A stretch of 64,000 bases of DNA from positions 30,411 through 94,410 of the forward strand of contig JAAVZR010000009.1 of NCBI GenBank assembly GCA_022791755.1. The letters run 5' to 3'. This DNA is from Lachnospiraceae bacterium (lineage in GTDB: Bacteria; Bacillota; Clostridia; Lachnospirales; Lachnospiraceae). Both the position numbers and the translations under genes were made by a program. A model generated the notes under the pieces. The model worked only from the letters and a program-made list of their open reading frames with translations, was not told where the DNA came from and searched no databases. Positions 59,237-64,000 of the stretch are shown piece after piece (within the stretch, counting starts at the first letter, position 1; each line of letters starts with the position of its first letter).

Positions 59237-60786
59237 TGAAGCGCACGATCCGGGGAAAATATATGCTGCTCATATCCGGTCTGGTGGGTATCATGGTGTT
59301 GGTGATCTGCCTGACGAACAGCCTCTACCTGGAACGGTATTATATTGCTGAACGGACGAAGGATATGGTGGAGACCTATGAGGAGATCAATACTATATTG
59401 GAGAGCGGCAGCCTGAGGGAGGAGCGCACATATCTGAAGGTGCTGCGCCTTCTGGAGAAGACGAATATTTCCGGTCTGATAGGCAGCGAGACTCAGGGGA
59501 CCTACCAGATATTCGGCTACGAAAATCAGCTGGAGCAGCAGATGCGGGAGCTGGCCTACGGCAAAGGAATGGAGTCGGCAAAGCTGGTAAAACAGGCGGA
59601 TTCCTATGTGATCTTTCATCAGAATGATGAGAAGCTGCAGACCAGCTATATTCTGTTTTTTGGATTTTTCAGTGATGGGGGCGTCTGCTTCCTGAGAAGC
59701 TCCCTGCCGGGGATCCGGGAGAGCGTGATGATATCTACCCGTTTTGCCTGGCTCATCGGCCTGGGAGTGATAGCGGTCAGTATCATTTTGGTATCGCTGG
59801 TATCCAAGCAGATCAGCGGTCCCATCTCCAGACTGTCGCATATCGCCGACAGGATGGCGCACCTGGATTTTTCCGTTCGCTATGAGGAAAACCGGGAGGA
59901 TGAGATCGGGCTTTTGGGGACCAGCATGAACTATATGGCGGAAGAGCTGGAGAAGAAGATCGGGGACCTGCGCCGTGTCAATCATCAGCTGAAGCTGGAT
60001 ATCGAGGAAAAGGTACAGGTAGATGAGATGCGCAAGGAGTTCATCTCCAATGTGTCTCATGAGCTGAAAACACCGATTGCGCTGATTCAGGGCTATGCGG
60101 AGGGGCTTTTGGAGGGGATCAGTGAGGACCCGGAGAGTGTCGGCTATTACTGCGAGGTAATCATCGACGAGGCAGGCAAAATGAACCAGCTGGTGCGCAA
60201 GCTTCTGACACTGAACCAGATCGAGTCCGGAATCAACACAGCGGAGACTGTGGATTTTGACCTGATTCCGGTGATAAGCGGTGTGCTTCATTCTTTCAAT
60301 ATCGTATTGCAGCAGAAGGGAATAGGGATGGAGTTTGATTCGGACAAGAGCGTAATCATCCGGGCCGACGAATTTATGATGGAGGAGGTCATACGCAACT
60401 ATGTCAGCAACGCCATCAATCACATCGACGGGGAGAAGCAAATCCGAATCTGCACGGAACAGGATGCCGATCATGTGAGAGTATCGGTGTACAATACGGG
60501 GCCGCCTATACCAGGGAGCGAGCTGGAGAATATCTGGAAGAAATTCTATAAGGTAGATAAAGCCAGAACCAGAGAGTACGGAGGAAGCGGGATCGGTCTG
60601 TCCATCGTGAAAGCTGTGATGGACGCCCATAATGGCAGCTGTGGCGTAAAGAATACGGAGGACGGCGTGTGTTTCTGGTTCGAGCTGCGCAAGATGGAGC
60701 TGCCGGCGGTGATTCCCATTGCCCGGGTATATGGGCTGACTACAGTGAGAGAAGAGTCTGCTCAGGACGAAGAAGAAAAACGATAA
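59233..60786 (+). CDS. Sensor histidine kinase
   Basis: 517 aa. Membrane helix 1 (about 9-30), an extracytoplasmic sensor (about 31-165), helix 2 (about 172-195), HAMP (LSHIADRMAHLDFSV), HisKA with His276 in NVSHELKTP, and HATPase motifs N (VIRNYVSNAINH), G1 and G2 (GGSGIGLSI). It phosphorylates the regulator encoded just upstream. The stimulus is not readable. The target may be the neighbouring SCP2/aminotransferase operon. Confidence 0.95.
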   Translation: MMKRTIRGKYMLLISGLVGIMVLVICLTNSLYLERYYIAERTKDMVETYEEINTILESGSLREERTYLKVLRLLEKTNISGLIGSETQGTYQIFGYENQLEQQMRELAYGKGMESAKLVKQADSYVIFHQNDEKLQTSYILFFGFFSDGGVCFLRSSLPGIRESVMISTRFAWLIGLGVIAVSIILVSLVSKQISGPISRLSHIADRMAHLDFSVRYEENREDEIGLLGTSMNYMAEELEKKIGDLRRVNHQLKLDIEEKVQVDEMRKEFISNVSHELKTPIALIQGYAEGLLEGISEDPESVGYYCEVIIDEAGKMNQLVRKLLTLNQIESGINTAETVDFDLIPVISGVLHSFNIVLQQKGIGMEFDSDKSVIIRADEFMMEEVIRNYVSNAINHIDGEKQIRICTEQDADHVRVSVYNTGPPIPGSELENIWKKFYKVDKARTREYGGSGIGLSIVKAVMDAHNGSCGVKNTEDGVCFWFELRKMELPAVIPIARVYGLTTVREESAQDEEEKR

Positions 60787-60809
60787 AGAGGAGCACAAAT
60801 GAGAGAATG

Positions 60810-60848
60810 AAAATGCCCGGCGGCCACAGAAATGGCAGCCGGGCATTT
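60810..60848. terminator. Bidirectional terminator after the kinase gene
   Basis: AATGCCCGGC pairs with GCCGGGCATT (10 bp, perfect), followed by TTTCCT on the plus strand and TTTTCATTCTC on the minus strand. Confidence 0.75.
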
Positions 60849-60852
60849 CCTG

Positions 60853-61314
60853 TCATGTTTCGGAATCCTGACGCAGGCTTTCGTTCAGCTTTCTGATCTT
60901 TTGGCGGATGGATAGATACTGTATGATCCAGACCAGAGCGAAGATGAATACAAAGATCCCGAAGTAGGAGAGAAATCCGGGGATGCTGTGTTCCATCCAG
61001 CAGGTGAGCCAGGCGATGGGGAGCATGAACAGGGATACCGTCAGAAAATAAATTCCGGTCTGCTTGAAAATACTCCATGCATCGATCTCCCAGATCAGGG
61101 AAGCGGCGCCAAAACCGCTGCCCAGTACCCCGGAAAGGAACGTCTGCAAAAGAACGGCGCGGATTTCATTTCCCATAGCATTGGCGAGTTCAGGGACACA
61201 GGGGGAATAATATCCCTGCCCCCAGATGAGAGAGTACGCGATGGTGATGAGATATTCTATGGAGATCCCCAGGGGAAAACCAAGTGCAGAACGCAGGATA
61301 ACAGATTTTTTCAT
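60853..61314 (-). CDS. DUF3021 membrane protein
   Basis: 153 aa with four membrane helices (LGFPLGISIEYLITIAYSLI; LLQTFLSGVLGSGFGAASLI; GIYFLTVSLFMLPIAWLTCW; FLSYFGIFVFIFALVWIIQY). DUF3021 proteins are typically encoded next to a LytTR regulator, as here, 11 bp downstream of it. The role is unknown; it may sense or restrain the regulator. Confidence 0.85.
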   Translation of the reverse strand: MKKSVILRSALGFPLGISIEYLITIAYSLIWGQGYYSPCVPELANAMGNEIRAVLLQTFLSGVLGSGFGAASLIWEIDAWSIFKQTGIYFLTVSLFMLPIAWLTCWMEHSIPGFLSYFGIFVFIFALVWIIQYLSIRQKIRKLNESLRQDSET

Positions 61315-61325
61315 AAATTTTCACC

Positions 61326-61766
61326 TCACAATCCCAATATTTTTTTGATTTTGGCCACATATCTTCTGGAGACAAAGCTGGCGGTGCCGTCTGACAGACG
61401 GACACAGATCGTACCGGTAAGACTCAGATCAAAACTTTCCACCTTTTTCAAATGGATAATCTCCGAATGGGAGATGCGGACGAACTGATGCCGGTCCAGC
61501 TGCTCTTCCAGCTCATAGAGCCGCAGGCGAAGCTGGTATTCACCCTTTGCCGTCACGGCGAACACCTTGCCGGAGGCCGCATAGATCCGGATCAGATCAG
61601 CCGGTTCCAACAGTTCGATCCGGTCGTACTGGCTGCCAGTGATGAGAAGAGGAGGATCCTCAGATAGCGTTCTGACCAGATCGGATAGCTCCCTTGTCAT
61701 TGCTGCGGTGCGGAGTATGAGTTCCGGCTCCGTATAGGAAGGATCAATATGAATCTCAACTTTCAT
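61326..61766 (-). CDS. LytTR-domain transcriptional regulator
   Basis: 146 aa. The C-terminal LytTR DNA-binding domain reads YQLRLRLYELEEQLDRHQFVRISHSEIIHLKKVESFD and ends VSRRYVAKIKKILGL. The N-terminal half is short and has no receiver domain. The ATG at 61766 follows GGAGGAGAG. LytTR-DUF3021 pairs often regulate themselves or nearby transporters. Confidence 0.9.
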   Translation of the reverse strand: MKVEIHIDPSYTEPELILRTAAMTRELSDLVRTLSEDPPLLITGSQYDRIELLEPADLIRIYAASGKVFAVTAKGEYQLRLRLYELEEQLDRHQFVRISHSEIIHLKKVESFDLSLTGTICVRLSDGTASFVSRRYVAKIKKILGL

Positions 61767-61800
61767 AAGTTTCTCTCCTCCATTCATGGATTATGGATGT

Positions 61801-61829
61801 ATTATAGGAAGGATACACAAGGATTTCAA
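61801..61829 (-). promoter_or_regulatory. Promoter of the lytTR-DUF3021 pair
   Basis: Minus strand TTGAAA (61829-61824), 17-base spacer, TATAAT (61806-61801). Confidence 0.75.
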
Positions 61830-61931
61830 CTGATTTGCGTCAGATGGTCGATATGCGGACACAGGCGGAAGGAGAGAATGAATCGTAGGAATTTTTTAAG
61901 AAATCTTTCCGGTAAAAGAATAGGAATTTTA

Positions 61932-61960
61932 TTGTGATTCTGGTAAGATAATAGTATTAA
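61932..61960 (+). promoter_or_regulatory. Possible promoter of the acyltransferase gene
   Basis: TTGTGA (61932-61937), 17-base spacer, TATTAA (61955-61960). The remainder of the 306-bp gap between the divergent genes holds the lytTR promoter and the palindrome at 61991. Confidence 0.4.
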
Positions 61961-61990
61961 TGTAGAAAATTGTTTTCAGCTTCAAAGGGT

Positions 61991-62020
61991 ATGCCGGAAT
62001 CCGGCATTAAAAATATTTTT
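61991..62020 (+). terminator. Palindrome with T-rich tail in the leader of the acyltransferase gene
   Basis: ATGCCGGA-A-TCCGGCAT, an exact palindrome, is followed by TAAAAATATTTTT. It could be an attenuator 50 bp ahead of the start codon, or an operator. Confidence 0.4.
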
Positions 62021-62072
62021 GACAGGAAACGATGAAAAGACGATTATTGAGAAGAGTACGGAAAGAGGCGTT

Positions 62073-62540
62073 ATGAGTATCAGAAGAAAAATTATCGACT
62101 ATTCGAGAGGGAATAATCTGAATCATTTTTGGCGGCTGTATCGATGGCAGCAGAAGACTTCCGGTGGCTTCCTGCGGGACGCGCTGACATTTATGATGAG
62201 CCGGAGCGCATACAGGCATGGAGGATATGTCGGCCCGGATGCGGTGATACATGGGACTCCTTCATTGCCCCACGGATTACAGGGAATCTTTATTTCACGT
62301 TATGCACAGATCGGTGAAGGCTGCTGGATCTATCAGAACGTGACCATCGGGGAAGTGAATAAAAAGGCTCCCATCATCGGCAATAACTGTCTGATCGGAG
62401 CCGGAGCCGTCATCGTAGGCGGGGTGAAGATCGGCGATAATGTGAAAATAGGAGCTGGAGCCGTGGTGAGTACGGATGTCCCTGACGGCTGTACGGTGGT
62501 TTCACAGCCGGCCAGGATACTGGAGCCGGCTGTGTACTGA
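62073..62540 (+). CDS. Hexapeptide-repeat acyltransferase (serine acetyltransferase-like)
   Basis: About 155 aa. The C-terminal left-handed beta helix has the hexapeptide pattern IGEGCWIYQNVTIGEV, IIGNNCLIGAGAVIVGGVKIGDNVKIGAGAVV. The short N-terminal part and PSLPHGLQGIF-type segment resemble CysE and sugar O-acetyltransferases. The catalytic histidine is seen in the segment HGTPSLPHG. Acceptor unknown. The ATG at 62073 is chosen over the upstream TTG, which belongs to a TTGACA-like stretch; AGAGGCG lies upstream. Confidence 0.75.
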   Translation: MSIRRKIIDYSRGNNLNHFWRLYRWQQKTSGGFLRDALTFMMSRSAYRHGGYVGPDAVIHGTPSLPHGLQGIFISRYAQIGEGCWIYQNVTIGEVNKKAPIIGNNCLIGAGAVIVGGVKIGDNVKIGAGAVVSTDVPDGCTVVSQPARILEPAVY

Positions 62541-62580
62541 AAAGAGGAGTTGCTTTGGGGAGGGGAGGAGGGGAGAGGAG

Positions 62581-62751
62581 AGGAGAGGGACGCCCGGTTC
62601 CTGAGGGGATTCCCGACCGGACGCGCTCCCGCTCCGTGCAGGAGGCAGCGGCTCTAAGTTCGCGCTTCGCTGCCGCTCGCGCTCACTAAGTGCCGGCGTC
62701 CTGCAAGGGTCCGGCCGGGAATCCCCTCAGGAACCGGGCTGCTTCTTTGCC
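62581..62751 (+). repeat. Long variable-arm hairpin, copy R4
   Basis: Arm CGGTTCCTGAGGGGATTCCC as in R2, paired with its complement near 62717-62737 with one added mismatch (GACCGG against CCGGCC). Core and ends as in R2. Confidence 0.8.
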
Positions 62752-63047
62752 TTTCCCCCTCCGTTACCCTGCGGGGCAGCATGGCGGGCCTGCAAGTTTT
62801 TATTTGATGCCGTTGGGTACTTTTTTGCGGTTTTTGTGGGGCGGTGGAATGGCTTTATGGTATCTATCTGGCGCGATTGGTATGCGAGAAAGTTGGCGGG
62901 GGAAGACTTGCCTGCTATGGAAGGGATTGTTTGGCGTCGTCGCTGTTTGCTATGGGCGAAGTAAGGGATGGAATGTTATGAAGCCGGCTGGTGACGGAGA
63001 AATTTGAGGTTTTGCAGTTTATGTAGTTTATAATGGAGAGGCGGAGC

Positions 63048-63212
63048 GCACAGTCAGGTGGCATAGGGATATCCTGTCCGGGCCTTTGCAGGACGCCGGT
63101 TCTTAGTGAGCGTAAGCGGCAGCGAAGCGCGAACTTAGAACCGCTGCCTCCTGCACAGAGCGGGAGCGCGCCCGGACAGGATATCCCTATGCCACCTGGC
63201 GTCCCTTTCGCA
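63048..63212 (-). repeat. Long variable-arm hairpin, copy R5 (reverse orientation)
   Basis: Outer arms are a perfect 26-bp match (GGTGGCATAGGGATATCCTG plus TCCGGG against their complement). Relative to R3 two stem positions differ and their partners differ to match (G-C to T-A and G-C to A-T). Confidence 0.85.
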
Positions 63213-63269
63213 TCTTCCTTCCGTAAACATCGCTTCCCTAACCCAATAGCGGCCATGCACTTTCTATAA

Positions 63270-63704
63270 AGTATCCCTATTGGCCTCCTTAACTTATTTT
63301 TTCATACCACGGCGGCACAGGTAAAGAGATGGATTCAGGTTCTGCCGGTTTGCATGGCCCAATGTGGCGGCAGGACATATTATTATATCGAAAACGGAAA
63401 TGCTTATGACGGTGGGATGCCGAAGTGTGTCTTTCTGGCAGGCTTTGACCCGTTGTTGCTGGGGCATGAGAAGAAGGAGAGTCTGTATCTGGAGCCGATC
63501 TATTTGAGACGTGTTTTTAATCTGGCAGGGATGGTAATGCCCTGTGTCCTGCTCTCCGGCAGAGTAGTGGGACGTTGGAAAAAGAAAGGGAAAAGGCTGT
63601 CGATGGAATGCTTTGAAAGTCTTTCACAGTCAGATATTCGGGAAATAACAGATAAGGCGCAGACCTTGTGGCCGGATATTGACAAGATAGATTTTGGCGA
63701 ATAG
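63270..63704 (+). pseudogene. C-terminal remnant of an HTH_42 (AlkZ-like winged-helix) gene
   Basis: The frame is open from 63270 and reads FFHTTAAQVKRWIQVLP, then YYYIENGNAY..KCVFLAGFDPLLLGH, LRRVFNLAGMVMPCVLLSGRVVGRWKK, matching the last third of HTH_42 proteins (full length about 350-400 aa), which include the AlkZ DNA glycosylases for crosslink repair. About 250 N-terminal residues are missing. The break lies within about 60 bp of composite element C2. An ATG at 63354 has no good ribosome site. Probably a decayed gene. Confidence 0.65.
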
Positions 63705-63725
63705 GAGTCAGGATCGAAAAAACTG

Positions 63726-63785
63726 AAAAAAATTTAAAAAAAGTCGAAAAAAGGTGTTGACAAGTCTGGGCAGATGTGGTAATCT
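63726..63785 (+). promoter_or_regulatory. rRNA operon promoter with UP-like element
   Basis: TTGACA (63757-63762), 17-base spacer, TAATCT (63780-63785). A/A-T tracts at 63726-63752 form an UP-like element. The leader to 63951 has no ORF. It contains TTCCAA...TTGGAA arms (about 63845-63883) that could pair, and a TTCTTTAAA box similar to boxA. Confidence 0.75.
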
Positions 63786-63951
63786 ATCAAAGCTGTCAGC
63801 GAGACAGCAACGAAAGACACAGAACCTTGATAACAGAACAGTATATTCCAACCCTGAAGATTTCTTTAAAAGAGATTTTTGGAACAAAACCTAGAAAAAG
63901 GTAAAACGGAAAAAGATAAGCTGGATGTTTATCTTAGACCAAGACAAACTT

Positions 63952-64000
<49 letters not shown>

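Larger units (their letters stand above)
62561..63212 (+). repeat. Composite repeat element C2
   Basis: Homologous along its length to C1 at 46612-47241: the same purine-rich lead, hairpin R4, conserved middle with GGGTACTTTTTTGCGGTTTT, GCTATGGGCG, TTATGAAG and GGTGACGG, then hairpin R5 in reverse orientation. Indels distinguish the copies, so the duplication is old. Confidence 0.75.

Noticed and set aside
63033..63269. Short ORFs over the hairpin repeats (also 19644-19853 minus, 62915-63256 minus, 62690-63007 plus, 46704-46988 minus)
   Set aside because: They translate the repeat itself (the same TPVLSER-QRSANL string appears from different copies). Frames are not conserved between the two composite copies and no ribosome sites are present.

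Overview
The window looks like a chromosomal segment of a spore-forming Lachnospiraceae-type clostridium. The evidence is a SpoVAF/GerA-family germination protein, a Csp-like subtilase, a PdaA-like cortex deacetylase, a small Cys/Gly-rich HCB-type protein, Shine-Dalgarno sites of the AGGAGG type, TTGACA/TATAAT promoters, an M-box ahead of mgtE, and a 16S rRNA gene that begins in the last 50 bases. The genus cannot be read from the sequence alone.

Layout. 1-0.8 kb: 3' end of a cell-wall amidase, apparently broken by a one-base deletion. 0.84-14.2 kb: one AT-rich exopolysaccharide operon. It has a promoter and a roughly 330-nt leader, a LoaP (NusG-paralogue) antiterminator, a fused initiating phosphoglycosyltransferase-GT4, three genes for a UDP-L-FucNAc/L-QuiNAc-type sugar, three more glycosyltransferase or polymerase genes, a UDP-HexNAc dehydrogenase and a Wzx flippase. 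14.3-30.8 kb: GC-richer housekeeping and accessory genes (a ClpX variant, subtilase, MATE exporter, Fe-ADH, Suv3-like helicase, XpaC/TelA, PdaA-like deacetylase, DUF3298, DUF305, MarR-TauE, TetR). 30.8-36 kb: a torD-polyferredoxin-dmsA-dmsB respiratory reductase operon on the minus strand without a DmsC anchor. 36.1-38.2 kb: a GntR/YtrA-ABC operon behind a perfect palindromic operator. 38.3-41.2 kb: a MoxR ATPase with a VWA-like protein that carries two zincin-like modules. 41.2-46.5 kb: NUDIX hydrolase, M-box plus mgtE, SpoVAF-like protein, DUF1294, NnrD. 47.3-55.1 kb: a PTS regulator, a complete mannose-family PTS (IIA, IIB, IIC, IID), a degenerate M28-like membrane protein, NagA and a Cof-type HAD phosphatase. 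55.1-62.5 kb: HCB protein, SCP2-like protein, class III aminotransferase, membrane protein, two-component system, LytTR/DUF3021 pair, hexapeptide acyltransferase. 63.2-63.7 kb: a truncated HTH_42 (AlkZ-type) gene. After it comes the rRNA promoter.

The least explained signal is non-coding. Five long imperfect hairpins (about 165-172 bp each, at 19.7, 46.7, 47.2, 62.7 and 63.1 kb) share a conserved core and flanks (GGGACGCC and GGCTGT ends). Their stem arms differ between families but are complementary within each copy, with compensatory changes. Four of them form two inverted pairs in homologous composite elements of about 630-650 bp. The single copy lies just downstream of a TAGACA-17-TATAAT promoter whose spacer is itself palindromic; a related promoter precedes the NUDIX gene and a degenerate one precedes the MATE gene.

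All functional calls are by reading motifs and gene order. No database search was possible.
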